A stretch of DNA of 55,417 bases, taken from Streptomyces atratus. GTDB lineage: Bacteria; Actinomycetota; Actinomycetes; Streptomycetales; Streptomycetaceae. How positions within the stretch are numbered: the first letter of the stretch is position 1; each line of letters opens with the position of its first letter. This document shows, piece after piece, positions 26,138 to 35,192 of this stretch. The notes under the pieces are model-generated. The model was not told the origin of the DNA, ran no database searches, and worked only from the letters and a program-made list of their open reading frames with translations. Location of the stretch: assembly GCF_900119365.1 (NCBI RefSeq), contig NZ_FPJO01000037.1, positions 1-55,417 on the forward strand, written 5' to 3'. The position numbers were made by a program, and so were the translations under genes.

Positions 26138-26705
26138 ATGCAGGACGGCGTACCGCGACCGCTGCGGGCGGACGACCCGCGGGAGATCTCGGGCTACGTT
26201 CTGCGGGCCCGGGCTGGACGCCGTCCACGCCGCCGGGGTCATCCACCGGGACATCAAGCCCGGCAATCTGCTGCTCGCCGCGAGCGGCCCCTGGCTGCTG
26301 GACTTCGGGATCGCGCGGGCGGCCGGCGCCCTGACCCTCACCACGGCGGGTCGGCTGATCGGCAGCCCGAAGCACATGTCGCCCGAGCACGCGCTGGGCC
26401 GGGGCCTCACCCCCGCGTCCGATGTGTTCGCGCTCGGGCTGCTGGCCGCCGAGGCCGCCACCGGGCAGCATCCGTACGGCCGGGGCCACGGTCTCGCCGT
26501 CGCCGCCCGGATCGCGGGCACCGACCGCGAACCCCCGCGCCTGGACCATCACCCGCAGCCGCTGCGGCAGTTGCTCGAAGGCTGTCTGGCCGCCCGGCCC
26601 GAGGAGCGCCCCGCCGCCCGTGAGGTCGCCGGGCTGTGCCGGGAGGCGCTCGGCGGGGACGGCGGACCGGGGCCCGGACGCGGCGGCGAGATCCGCATGT
26701 ACTGA
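26138..26705 (+). pseudogene. Ser/Thr protein kinase remnant with the N-lobe deleted and a frame change
   Basis: A proper kinase start is present: ATG 26138 after GGGGG, reading LRADDPREISGYVL, the usual opening of Streptomyces kinases just before the Gly-rich loop. From about 26213 the sequence jumps to the middle of a kinase, in another frame: LDAVHAAGVIHRDIKPGN, LDFGIARA, IGSPKHMSPEHA, then helices to a stop at 26705. The Gly-rich loop, the ATP-binding Lys and helix C (roughly 100 codons) are gone. Translation from the ATG runs on in the wrong frame to 26623. The joined product therefore cannot be an active kinase. The later part still has good codon use, so the deletion looks recent. The junction lies in a GCGGGCCCGGGC run. 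Confidence 0.8.
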
Positions 26706-26737
26706 CGCGGGGCCCGCGCACATCCCGGCAACGCGAA

Positions 26738-26778
26738 GGGGAGGCGGCCACCGGAAGACCCGGCGGCCACCTCCCCTC
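26738..26778. terminator. Bidirectional terminator between kinase remnant and gdh
   Basis: A long imperfect hairpin has arms at 26738-26755 and 26760-26778 and a loop of about 4 nt (AAGA). It sits between the convergent kinase remnant and the glutamate dehydrogenase gene. Confidence 0.7.
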
Positions 26779-26786
26779 TCGACCGG

Positions 26787-29700
26787 CTACGCGTGCGTAC
26801 GGAGCAGGGTGCGCATCGTCCGCATCGCCACCGACAGGTTCGCCAGGTCGAACGCGTCCGAGCCCTGGATCTCCTCAAGGGTGGAGCGGGACCGCGTCAG
26901 GATCGCCGCGTTCTTCTCCTCCCAGGCCTGGAACCGCTCCTCCGGCGTCGAGGTGCCGTTGCCCACCGACAGCACGTCCGCGGTGAGCGCGGCGTGCGCG
27001 GCGTACAGGTCCTCGCGGATGGAGGCGCGGGCCATGGACTGCCAGCGGTCGGCCCGCGGCAGCTCGATGATCCGGTCCATCAGCTGGGTGATGCCCAGCC
27101 GGTCCGCGAGGTCGTAGTACACCTCGGCGACGGAGAGCGGGTCCTTCCCCGTGCGCTCCGCGATCGCCACGATGTCCAGCGCCGGGAAGGCGGAGGAGAA
27201 TCCGGCGACCCGCTGGGCCAGCTCGCCCGGCACGCCCGCCTCGGTGAGCTCGTCCAGGATCGACTGGTACCACTCCAGGTCGGCGCCCATCAGCATCTTG
27301 GGCAGCTCGGCCCAGACCTGGTCGACGCCCGCCTTGAAGAAGTCGATCGTCGCGGCGATCTCCAGCGGCTGCGGCCGGTTGCCGAGCAGCCAGCGCGAAC
27401 CGCGCTCGACGAGCCGGCGCGAGTGCAGCCGGATCCGGGTCTGCACATCGGCGGCGACCTCGTTGTCGAGCGCCTCGACGGCGTCCCACACCTGGCCGAG
27501 GCCGAAGATCTCGCGGGCCGCGAACTGCGCCCGCACGATCTCCTCGATCGAGGCGCCGGTCTCTTCCCGCAGCCGGTGCAGGAAGGTCGAACCACCGCTG
27601 TTCACGGTGTCGTTGACCAGGACCGTGGTGATGATCTCGCGCCGCAGCGCGTGCCCGTCGACCGCCTCGGGGAACTGCTCGCGCAGCTGCTCCGGGAAGT
27701 AGGCGTGCAGCAGCTTCTGCAGGTGCGGGTCGTCCGGCAGGCTGGTCCGGATCAGCTCCCGGGCCGCGGTGATCTTCGTGTACGCGAGCAGCACGGCCAG
27801 CTCGGGCTGGCTGAGCCCCCTGCCGGCGTTGAGCAGCTCACGGATCTGGCGGTCGTTGGGCAGGAACTCCAGACCGCGGTCGAGGTCCCCGTCCCGGCCC
27901 AGCCGGCGCATGAAGCGCTGGTGGGCGTGGAGCAGCGAGGGGGACTGGGAGGTGGCGTTGGCGAGCGCGACGTTCTGCGCGTAGTTGTTGCGCAGCACCA
28001 GACGGCCGATCTCGTCGGTCATCTCGGCGAGCAGCTTGTTGCGCTGCTTGACGGTCATGTCGCCGTCCCGGACCAGGCCGTTGAGCAGGATCTTGATGTT
28101 CACCTCGTGGTCGGAGGTGTCCACACCGGCGCTGTTGTCGATCGCGTCGGTGTTGATCCGGCCGCCGCCCCGGGCGAACTCGATCCGGCCGAGCTGGGTG
28201 GCGCCGAGGTTGCCGCCCTCGCCGACGACCTTGGCCCGCAGGTCCTCGCCGCTGACCCGGATCGCGTCGTTGGCCTTGTCGCCGACGTCCGCGTTCGACT
28301 CGGCGGAGGACTTGATGTACGTACCGATGCCGCCGTTCCACACCAGGTCCACGGGGGCCTTGAGGATGGTCTGCATCAGGTCGGCGGGCGTCATCTTGGT
28401 GACACCCGGCTCGATGCCGAGCGCCTCGCGGGTGTGCGCGTTGATCGGGATGGACTTGGCGCTGCGCGGGTGGACGCCGCCGCCCGCGGAGAGCAGGTCC
28501 TTGTTGTAGTCGGCCCAGGAGCTGCGGGGCAGCTCGAACAGACGGCGGCGTTCTGCGTACGAGGTGGCGGCGTCCGGGGACGGGTCGATGAAGATGTGCC
28601 GGTGGTCGAAGGCCGCGACGAGCCGGATGTGCTCGGAGAGCAGCATGCCGTTGCCGAACACGTCACCGGACATGTCGCCGACGCCGACGACGGTGAAGTC
28701 CTCGGTCTGGGTGTCGTGGCCCAGCTCGCGGAAGTGCCGCTTGACGGACTCCCAGGCGCCGCGGGCGGTGATCCCCATGCCCTTGTGGTCGTAGCCCGCG
28801 GAGCCGCCGGAGGCGAAGGCGTCGCCGAGCCAGAAGCCGTACCCGACGGCGACCTCGTTGGCGATGTCGGAGAAGCTCGCGGTGCCCTTGTCGGCGGCGA
28901 CGACCAGGTAGGTGTCGTCCTCGTCGTGCCGGACGACGTCCGTGGGCGGCACGACCTCGCCGGCCACCATGTTGTCGGTGATGTCGAGCAGCGCCGAGAT
29001 GAAGGTGCGGTACGAGGCGATGCCCTCGGCCATCCAGGCGTCACGGTCGACAGCCGGGTCCGGGAGCTGCTTGGCGACGAAGCCGCCCTTGGCGCCGACC
29101 GGCACGATGACGGTGTTCTTCACCATCTGCGCCTTGACCAGGCCGAGGATCTCCGTACGGAAGTCCTCGCGCCGGTCCGACCAGCGCAGACCGCCTCGGG
29201 CGACCTTGCCGAAGCGCAGGTGCACACCCTCGACGCGCGGCGAGTAGACCCAGATCTCGAAGGCCGGGCGGGGCGCCGGCAGGTCCGGGATGGACTGCGG
29301 ATCGAACTTCATCGAGACGTAGCCGTGCGGCTTGCCGCTGTCCGAGCGCTGGAAGAAGTTGGTGCGCAGGGTGGCCTTGATGACGGTGAGGAAGGACCGC
29401 AGGATGCGGTCCTCGTCGAGCGAGGCGACCTGGTCCAGGGCCCCGTCGAGCTCTTCGAGGAGGCCGTCGATCAGCTCGGTGCCGGCGTGCTGCCGCTCCG
29501 GGGACATCCGGGCCTCGAAGAGCGAGACCAGCAGCCGGGTGGTGTGGACGTTGTTGCGGAGCGTGCTCTCCATGTAGTCCTGGCTGAACGTCGACCCGGC
29601 CTGGCGCAGGTACTTCGCGTAGGCGCGCAGCACCATCGCCTGGCGCCAGCTCAGACCGGCGCCCAGCACCAGCGAGTTGAAGCCGTCGTTCTCGGCCTCA

Positions 29701-31781
29701 CCGGTCCACACGGCGGCGAAGGCGTCCTGGAAGCGGTCGCGGGCGTCGTCGGCGAGGTAGTTGCCGTTGCCGTTGGCCTGCGGCAACCGGAGCCCGAAGT
29801 CGTAGATCCAGGCGTGCGTACGGTCCGCGCAGCGCAGCTCGTACGGACGCTCGTCGACGACCTCGACGCCGAGCCGCTGGAGCGCCGGGAGCACGGCGGA
29901 GAGGGAGACCTGCTCGCCGGTCCGGTAGATCTTGAAGCGGCGCTCGCCGGGGGCGGCGCCGACCGGCTCGTACAGGCTGAGGGCGAAGTCGGTCCCGTCC
30001 TGCTTGAGCGCTTCGAGGTGGACCAGGTCGGCCACGGCGGAGCGCGGCGTGTGGTCGGCCTTGTAGCCCTCGGGGAAGGAGTGGCCGTACTGGCGCAGCA
30101 GCTCGGCGGCGCGTTCCTCGCCGCACTCGGCGCCCAGGGCCTCCTGGAAGCCGTCGGCCCAGGAGCGGGCGGCCTCGACGAGGCGGGCCTCGATGCGGTC
30201 GGCCTCGGTATCGGTGAGGTCGGGCAGCTCGGTGCCGGGTGCGACGCGGACGACGAAGTGCAGCCGGGAGAGGATCGACTCGGTGTTCCAGGCGGTGAAG
30301 TCGACGCTGGTGCCGCCCAGCTCCTCCTTCAGGATGTCGATCAGGCGCAGCCGCACACCGGTGGTGTAGCGGTCGCGCGGCAGGTAGACGATCGCGGAGT
30401 AGTAGCGCCCGTACTCGTCCTGGCGCAGGTAGAGCCGCAGCCGGCGGCGCTCCTGGAGGTACAGCACGGAGGTGACCACGGAGCGCAGCTGGTCGACGGG
30501 CGTCTGGAAGAGCTCGTCGCGCGGGTACGTCTCCAGGATCTGCAGCAGGTCGCGGCCGTCGTGGCTGTTGGGCGAGAAGCCCGCGCCCTCCAGCACCTCG
30601 GCGACCTTGCGGCGGATGACGGGCACCCGGCGCACGGACTCGGTGTAGGCGGCGGAGGAGAACAGTCCGAGGAAGCGGCGCTCACCGATGACGTTGCCGT
30701 CCGCGTCGAACTTCTTCACGCCGACGTAGTCGAGGTAGCTGGGGCGGTGGACGGTCGAGCGGCTGTTGGCCTTGGTGAGGACGAGGAGCTTGCGCTCGCG
30801 GGCCTTGGCCCGGGCGTCGGCGGGCAGCCGGTCGAAGGACGGGCTGACCGGGTGCGCCTCGTCGACGCTGTGGTGCGGGTCGGAACGCAGGATGCCGAGG
30901 CCGGTGCCGGGGACGGCGGCCAGCGAGTCGGTGTCCTTCAGCTCGTACTCGCGGTAGCCGAGGAAGGTGAAGTGGTCGGCGGCGAGCCAGCGCAGCAGCT
31001 CCCTGGCCTCGTTCACCTCTTCGTCGCCGAGGCCGTCGAGCGGCTCGCCGGGCAGGTCGTCGGCGATGCGCAGCGCGGCGTCGCGCATCTTGTCCCAGTC
31101 CTCGACGGTCTCCCGTACGTCGGACAGCACGCGCAGCAGGTCGGCGGCGATCTGCTGGAGGTCGGCGCGGTCGGTCTCGCGGTCGATCTCGACGTGGATC
31201 CAGGACTCGACGAGCGCGTCGTGCGGCAGCTCGCTCTTCTTGTCCTCGGCGCCCTTGCGGTCTGCGGCGATGCCGTTGCCCTCGGCGAGGACCTCGATGA
31301 GCTTGCCGGTGACGTCGCGGCGTACGACGACCTGCGGGTGGATCACGACATGGATGCCGCGCCCCTGCCGGGACAGCTCATTGGTGACGGAGTCGACCAG
31401 GAACGGCATGTCGTCGGTGACGACCTCGACGACGGTGTGGCTGCACGTCCAGCCGTTCTCCTCGACGGTCGGGGTGTGCACCCGGACGTTCGCCGTGCCC
31501 TGCGGGCGCGTCTCGGCGAGCCGGTAGTGGGAGGAGGCAGCACCGAAGACGTCCACCGGGTCGCGGCCCGCGATGTCCTCCGGAGCGGTGTGCAGGTAGT
31601 AGCGCTGGAGGTAGGAGAGGAGCACGTCCTGCCCGGGACGCTCCTGCCCGGCCCCGGCGGCCGCAACATGCACCCGGGAGGTACCTCCCGGGCCACCGAC
31701 ACCACCGCCCGGGCTGTTGTCAGCTACCTTGGCGGCCCGTGCGAGCAGCTCGGCCTTGGCTTCGTCCAGCTTGGTCTGCAT
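26787..31781 (-). CDS. gdhB: NAD-specific glutamate dehydrogenase, large (about 180 kDa) type
   Basis: This is the very large NAD-dependent glutamate dehydrogenase, which oxidises glutamate to 2-oxoglutarate and ammonia in catabolism. The 1664-residue length fits the L_180 class first described in Streptomyces. The N-terminal half holds regulatory ACT-like regions, and the catalytic core (about 750-1250) has the conserved VPVGAKGGFVAKQLPD with the substrate Lys, and the nucleotide-binding fold around GVGDMSGDVFGNGML. A helical C-terminal domain follows. Start ATG 31781 with AGAGGA just upstream. It is transcribed alone, divergently from the DJ-1 gene. In S. coelicolor I recall the orthologue as SCO2999. 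The symbol follows that usage and could also be given simply as gdh. Confidence 0.93.
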   Translation of the reverse strand: MQTKLDEAKAELLARAAKVADNSPGGGVGGPGGTSRVHVAAAGAGQERPGQDVLLSYLQRYYLHTAPEDIAGRDPVDVFGAASSHYRLAETRPQGTANVRVHTPTVEENGWTCSHTVVEVVTDDMPFLVDSVTNELSRQGRGIHVVIHPQVVVRRDVTGKLIEVLAEGNGIAADRKGAEDKKSELPHDALVESWIHVEIDRETDRADLQQIAADLLRVLSDVRETVEDWDKMRDAALRIADDLPGEPLDGLGDEEVNEARELLRWLAADHFTFLGYREYELKDTDSLAAVPGTGLGILRSDPHHSVDEAHPVSPSFDRLPADARAKARERKLLVLTKANSRSTVHRPSYLDYVGVKKFDADGNVIGERRFLGLFSSAAYTESVRRVPVIRRKVAEVLEGAGFSPNSHDGRDLLQILETYPRDELFQTPVDQLRSVVTSVLYLQERRRLRLYLRQDEYGRYYSAIVYLPRDRYTTGVRLRLIDILKEELGGTSVDFTAWNTESILSRLHFVVRVAPGTELPDLTDTEADRIEARLVEAARSWADGFQEALGAECGEERAAELLRQYGHSFPEGYKADHTPRSAVADLVHLEALKQDGTDFALSLYEPVGAAPGERRFKIYRTGEQVSLSAVLPALQRLGVEVVDERPYELRCADRTHAWIYDFGLRLPQANGNGNYLADDARDRFQDAFAAVWTGEAENDGFNSLVLGAGLSWRQAMVLRAYAKYLRQAGSTFSQDYMESTLRNNVHTTRLLVSLFEARMSPERQHAGTELIDGLLEELDGALDQVASLDEDRILRSFLTVIKATLRTNFFQRSDSGKPHGYVSMKFDPQSIPDLPAPRPAFEIWVYSPRVEGVHLRFGKVARGGLRWSDRREDFRTEILGLVKAQMVKNTVIVPVGAKGGFVAKQLPDPAVDRDAWMAEGIASYRTFISALLDITDNMVAGEVVPPTDVVRHDEDDTYLVVAADKGTASFSDIANEVAVGYGFWLGDAFASGGSAGYDHKGMGITARGAWESVKRHFRELGHDTQTEDFTVVGVGDMSGDVFGNGMLLSEHIRLVAAFDHRHIFIDPSPDAATSYAERRRLFELPRSSWADYNKDLLSAGGGVHPRSAKSIPINAHTREALGIEPGVTKMTPADLMQTILKAPVDLVWNGGIGTYIKSSAESNADVGDKANDAIRVSGEDLRAKVVGEGGNLGATQLGRIEFARGGGRINTDAIDNSAGVDTSDHEVNIKILLNGLVRDGDMTVKQRNKLLAEMTDEIGRLVLRNNYAQNVALANATSQSPSLLHAHQRFMRRLGRDGDLDRGLEFLPNDRQIRELLNAGRGLSQPELAVLLAYTKITAARELIRTSLPDDPHLQKLLHAYFPEQLREQFPEAVDGHALRREIITTVLVNDTVNSGGSTFLHRLREETGASIEEIVRAQFAAREIFGLGQVWDAVEALDNEVAADVQTRIRLHSRRLVERGSRWLLGNRPQPLEIAATIDFFKAGVDQVWAELPKMLMGADLEWYQSILDELTEAGVPGELAQRVAGFSSAFPALDIVAIAERTGKDPLSVAEVYYDLADRLGITQLMDRIIELPRADRWQSMARASIREDLYAAHAALTADVLSVGNGTSTPEERFQAWEEKNAAILTRSRSTLEEIQGSDAFDLANLSVAMRTMRTLLRTHA

Positions 31782-32171
31782 GTCCTCTGGCTCCTGTCGC
31801 GCGCCGTTGCGAGACGTAGGTGAAAAAGACGACGTACCGCCACGACACGGGGTTTCCGGTCTGAGTCGACGCTATGCCGCTATGAGAGACGCCCGGGACC
31901 ATATTGGCCATTTTTGGCAGTCGATCCGGGCTGCGGGAATCAGCGAAGGCCCGGGTGCGGTGGCACTCCGGGCGCAGGCCGGGGGCTTCACTGCCCCCGA
32001 GGCGTATCGCGCTGATCACGGGGTCCAGGCTATATCGCCTGCCCCCATGACCGTCACGAGCCGTTTGTGTACAAAGATGAGCCCGAACTTTGACACTCTG
32101 GACAGCGCGCGGGTCCGTATTGCCGCACTCTGGTAGACGGAAACAGGCCGACGAACCGTGGGAGCCCCGCC
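31782..32171. other. Divergent intergenic region, gdhB / DJ-1 family gene
   Basis: About 390 nt without a convincing gene. It contains TTTGT-GT-ACAAA (32064-32075), a short palindrome, and TTGACA at 32090-32095 facing the DJ-1 gene but without a well-placed -10 element. An A/T-rich patch around 31898-31918 (TGGCCATTTTTGGCA) may lie in the gdhB promoter. None of these is strong enough to list as a defined site. Confidence 0.4.
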
Positions 32172-32741
32172 ATGGCACCGAAGATCCTGATCGTCACCGG
32201 CGACGCCGCCGAGTCCCTGGAAGTCCTCTATCCCTACCAGCGGCTGCGCGAGGAGGGGTACGACGTCCACATCGCGGCCCCCGCGCGCAAGACGCTCCGC
32301 TTCGTGGTCCACGACTTCGAGCCCGGCTTCGACACGTACACCGAGAAGCCGGGCTACACCTGGCCCGCCGACCTGGCCTTCTCCGAGGTCGACCCCGGGG
32401 ACTACGTGGCGCTGGTCGTCCCCGGCGGCCGGGCGCCCGAGTATCTGCGCAACGACGCCGAGCTGCGCAAGCTCCTCAAGGCCTTCTTCGACTCGGACCG
32501 GCCGGTGGCCCAGATCTGCCATGGTCCGCTGATGACAGCGGCGGTCGGCGCGCTGGCCGGCCGGCATGTCACCGCCTATCCCGCGCTGGAACTCGACATG
32601 CAGACGGCGGGCGCCACCTTCGAGGACCACGAGGCGGTGGTCGACGGCACCCTGGTCTCGTCCCGGGCGTGGCCGGACCACTCGGCGTGGATGCGCGAAT
32701 TCCTGAAGATCCTCCGTACAAAGGCCCCGGTGACCACCTGA
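32172..32741 (+). CDS. DJ-1/PfpI family protein
   Basis: This 189-residue single-domain protein has the DJ-1/PfpI fold. It shows the nucleophile elbow QICHGP with Cys116-His117, the upstream Glu15 that activates the Cys, and VVPGGRAPEYLR before it. Family members are cysteine proteases, deglycases, glyoxalases or stress chaperones, and the exact activity cannot be told here. Start ATG 32172 with GGAG 7 nt upstream. It is divergent from gdhB and ends 22 nt from the convergent HAD gene. Confidence 0.85.
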   Translation: MAPKILIVTGDAAESLEVLYPYQRLREEGYDVHIAAPARKTLRFVVHDFEPGFDTYTEKPGYTWPADLAFSEVDPGDYVALVVPGGRAPEYLRNDAELRKLLKAFFDSDRPVAQICHGPLMTAAVGALAGRHVTAYPALELDMQTAGATFEDHEAVVDGTLVSSRAWPDHSAWMREFLKILRTKAPVTT

Positions 32742-32763
32742 CGTTCCCCCGTCGGGTCCTCCC

Positions 32764-33435
32764 TCACCCGGCGATCTGCTCGGCAAGCTGCGCAGCCTCG
32801 GCCAGACTGTCCACCACCGGCACCCCGGCCGCCTCCAGGCTGGCCCTGCTGTGCGATCCGCCGGTGTAGAGCACCGCCTTCGCACCGACGTGGGCCGCGG
32901 CCACGGCGTCGTCCACCGCATCGCCGATGACCACTGTGTACTCGACGGATATCCCGTCCAGCGCGGCGATGTGCCGCTCCATGTGCCGGGTCTTGCTGCC
33001 GCCGGACGGCCCGGTGCGCCCGTCGACCCGTACGAAGCGCCGCTCTATGCCGTACCCCCGCACCACGTGGACCAGCTGGTCGTGCCCGTACATGCTCAGG
33101 AGGGACTGGCTGCGCCCGGCCAGCTGCCACTGCGTGAGCAGCTCCTCGGCACCCTCGGTGAGTCCGCAGGCGGCCCGCTGCTCGGTGTAGTACTGGTGGA
33201 AGATCCCGTCCATCCGCTCCCACTCGGCCTCCGTGGGCAGCCTGCCCATCAGCCGTTCGTAGAAGCGGGGGATCGGGATGCAGTACATCTCGCGGTACTG
33301 CTCAAGCGTGATCGGCTCCAGGCCGACCTCGCCGAACGCGGCATTCGTCGCGCCGACGACCGCTTCGTTGTCGTCGAGCAGTGTGCCGTTCCAGTCCCAG
33401 ACCAGATGAGTGCGGTGCTTCCCATGCGTCCCCAT
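32764..33435 (-). CDS. HAD-superfamily hydrolase (phosphoglycolate phosphatase-like)
   Basis: This is a 223-residue HAD phosphohydrolase. It has motif I VWDWNGTLLDD (nucleophile Asp14), a helical cap domain, motif III Lys in GSKTRH, and motif IV VVIGDAVDD. The second Asp of the usual DxDGT, which acts as acid/base, is Asn16 here. This DWNGT form is known in some HAD groups, but it may alter activity or substrate. The start ATG 33435 has no clear ribosome-binding site. A run of GGCTTC repeats stands 45 nt upstream, at the end of the preceding same-strand gene. The substrate is unknown. Confidence 0.85.
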   Translation of the reverse strand: MGTHGKHRTHLVWDWNGTLLDDNEAVVGATNAAFGEVGLEPITLEQYREMYCIPIPRFYERLMGRLPTEAEWERMDGIFHQYYTEQRAACGLTEGAEELLTQWQLAGRSQSLLSMYGHDQLVHVVRGYGIERRFVRVDGRTGPSGGSKTRHMERHIAALDGISVEYTVVIGDAVDDAVAAAHVGAKAVLYTGGSHSRASLEAAGVPVVDSLAEAAQLAEQIAG

Positions 33436-33480
33436 GCATAGAAAGTACCCGCCGCCTCCGACACCCGTTCGGACTCTCCC

Positions 33481-33528
33481 GGCTTCGGCTTCGGCTTCGG
33501 CTTCGGCTTCGGCTTCGGCTTCGGCTTC
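33481..33528. repeat. Tandem hexanucleotide repeat, 8 perfect copies of GGCTTC
   Basis: Eight uninterrupted copies of GGCTTC (48 nt) start 45 nt upstream of the HAD gene start. They overlap the last two bases of the stop codon of the preceding minus-strand gene. Copy number in such arrays can change by replication slippage. Confidence 0.98.
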
Positions 33529-34033
33529 AGCCGATCAGGTTCGGAATCTCCTGGATGCCGAACCACAGCAGCTCGTGGTCCTCGGCGCCGTCCACGGTGA
33601 ACTGCGCGTCGTCGTCCCCGAGGTCCGCCGCGCCCAGCGCCGCGGCCGCGGCCGTGACGTCCTTCGTCGCGTCGTCCCCGTCGACATGCACCGCGGCGGC
33701 CTTGGCGAGCGCCACGGGAGCGGCGATCCGCACCTCGCCGAGCGAGGACGGGTCGAAGCTGTGGTCCGGGTCCGCGACGGCCGCGCCGTCCGGCACCTCG
33801 ACGGCCACGACGACGCGCCTGCGGACCGCGTCGGGGTTCTGCGCGATCATGCGGAGCGAGGCGGAGGCGGCCCGGTTGAGCGCCGCGTACTCCAGCTCCT
33901 CGATGTCGTCCGAGACGTACCACTCGCGCAGCGCGGGGGTCACCGCGTAGGCGGTGAGCGGACCGGGGCCGATCTCGCCCGCCCGGTGCGCCGCTGCGAG
34001 ACCGGACAGGGTCAGAGGGACGTACACGCGCAT
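33527..34033 (-). CDS. DUF6912-like protein of unknown function
   Basis: This 168-residue soluble protein begins MRVYVPLTLSGLAAAH, the conserved opening of a small actinobacterial family that I associate with DUF6912. The rest is an alternating alpha/beta domain with acidic stretches (VDGDDATKD, LGDDDAQF) and the ending LLWFGIQEIPNLIG. No catalytic motif is recognised. ATG 34033 is chosen because homologues start there; the ribosome-binding site is weak (GAAAG at 11 nt). Its stop codon runs directly into the GGCTTC repeat array, and the HAD gene follows 91 nt later on the same strand. Confidence 0.7.
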   Translation of the reverse strand: MRVYVPLTLSGLAAAHRAGEIGPGPLTAYAVTPALREWYVSDDIEELEYAALNRAASASLRMIAQNPDAVRRRVVVAVEVPDGAAVADPDHSFDPSSLGEVRIAAPVALAKAAAVHVDGDDATKDVTAAAAALGAADLGDDDAQFTVDGAEDHELLWFGIQEIPNLIG

Positions 34034-34181
34034 GGCCGGGTCGCTTTCGTAGTCGGAAACGCCCTCAGGATACGTGTGACGTCCCCCTTTGGGGTCACGT
34101 GCACCGATACCGCTCCGTCCACCCGGCAACCGCCCCTCACCCTCCCCATGCCCGCCTCACGCCCCGCCCGGTGCCGGACAC

Positions 34182-34199
34182 ATCACCCGGATAGGTGAT
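34182..34199. promoter_or_regulatory. Short dyad in the divergent gap before the Rv3235-like gene
   Basis: ATCACC and GGTGAT (6-bp arms, 6-nt spacer) lie about 125 nt upstream of the Rv3235-like gene and 150 nt upstream of the DUF6912-like gene. This is operator-like, but short and without a known matching regulator. Confidence 0.25.
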
Positions 34200-34324
34200 T
34201 CCTCCCGATCGCTCCCGGCGCCCTGCCGGCGCTTGCGGCCGCCTCGGCCGTGGCCGTAGAAGGTCCACAGCAGAAGTTACCGCCCGGTATGAACCGGGCC
34301 TCTGAAGCACGGGGGCGATGATCG

Positions 34325-34753
34325 ATGAGCACGAACAGGACCCGGCCCACTGGACGACGCGACCAGCGCAGGCCCGAAGCCGTACCACCGCAGCGCACAC
34401 GGACTCCCCGGCGCGTACGCCCGCACCACTGGTTCGCCGAGCGCCTCCTGGCGGTCCTGAGCGGCCAGCGCCCGGTGCACTGGATGCTCGGCCACACCAT
34501 CGGCGAGGCCTACGACCAGCTGGCCGAGCTGGCCCCCCGCACCCCGCTGAGGGCCCGCGGCGCCCGCCCCGTCATCCGCATGTGCCACGGCGCCCAGCCG
34601 GCTCCCGGGGTGGTGGAGGCATGCGCCAGCATCGCGGCGGGCGAACAGGTACGGGCCATGGCCTTCCGCCTGGAACAGGGCACCGACCTCCGCTGGCGCT
34701 GCGCAGCAGTGGAACTCGGCGACGAACACCTACGCCCGTCCCCAGCCCGCTAG
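34325..34753 (+). CDS. Rv3235-family protein
   Basis: This 142-residue basic protein matches the small actinobacterial Rv3235 family by its core: HHWFAERLLAVLSGQRPVHWMLGHTIGEAYDQLAEL, split in two parts by the conserved Arg-Pro-Val-His-Trp-Met-Leu, and the C-terminal RMAFRLE/WRCAAVEL-like strands. The N-terminal about 35 residues are Arg/Thr/Pro-rich and disordered. In mycobacteria the family member also lies just before secA1, which supports the assignment. The function is unknown. Start ATG 34325, with GGGGG about 10 nt upstream. Confidence 0.75.
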   Translation: MSTNRTRPTGRRDQRRPEAVPPQRTRTPRRVRPHHWFAERLLAVLSGQRPVHWMLGHTIGEAYDQLAELAPRTPLRARGARPVIRMCHGAQPAPGVVEACASIAAGEQVRAMAFRLEQGTDLRWRCAAVELGDEHLRPSPAR

Positions 34754-35027
34754 ACCCCGGATCGGTCAGGCCGGGGCAGGAGAGTGTGACGGGAGGCAGA
34801 AACCGAGGCCGACCCCGGAGGCCCGCACCACGCGTCTCCGACCCCGGACCCCACTCAGTCCCGCCCCGGCCCTCACCAACCCCCTCCAGGCCCGCCCCCA
34901 GCCCCTCCTGCCCCTTCCCGGCGCCTGGTCCGCCACCGCTGGGTCATCGAACGACCGAGCCGGCCCAAGCCCGCTGTGTCGGTGGCAACCCATAAGGTCC
35001 GCGAAACGTCTCCGAGGAGGAGTTCCC

Positions 35028-35192
35028 GTGGGGTTTTCGGGTCACCTGGTCGCCCGTGGCCAGAGTCCGCTGCTGGAAGCACCCGAGTTCGACGAGGCTG
35101 TGCGGCGCAAGCGTGCGGAGCTCGAAGTGGATGTTCCAGCCGACCCGAACGCGCCCTCGTCTGGGCTGCAGCGGGCGCAGGGGTGGTCTGCT
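35028..35192 (+). pseudogene. Truncated gene of a Streptomyces hypothetical family (N-terminus only)
   Basis: A very good ribosome-binding site (GGAGGAG) precedes GTG 35028, which reads MGFSGHLVARGQSPLLEAPEFDE. This is the style of N-terminus of a common, uncharacterised Streptomyces family. After about 55 codons the frame runs antisense into the convergent immunity-like gene and loses protein character. I read it as the 5' stump of a gene whose remainder was replaced. The open frame continues to 36296 but only through antisense and low-complexity sequence. Confidence 0.5.

Noticed and set aside
26138..26623. A 161-residue protein read from the kinase remnant's start codon
   Set aside because: After about 25 residues it is in the wrong frame relative to the kinase motifs and is Arg-rich nonsense.
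32064..32075. TTTGT-GT-ACAAA palindrome as a redox or SOS operator
   Set aside because: It does not fit the Rex or LexA consensus as I know them, and is short enough to occur by chance.
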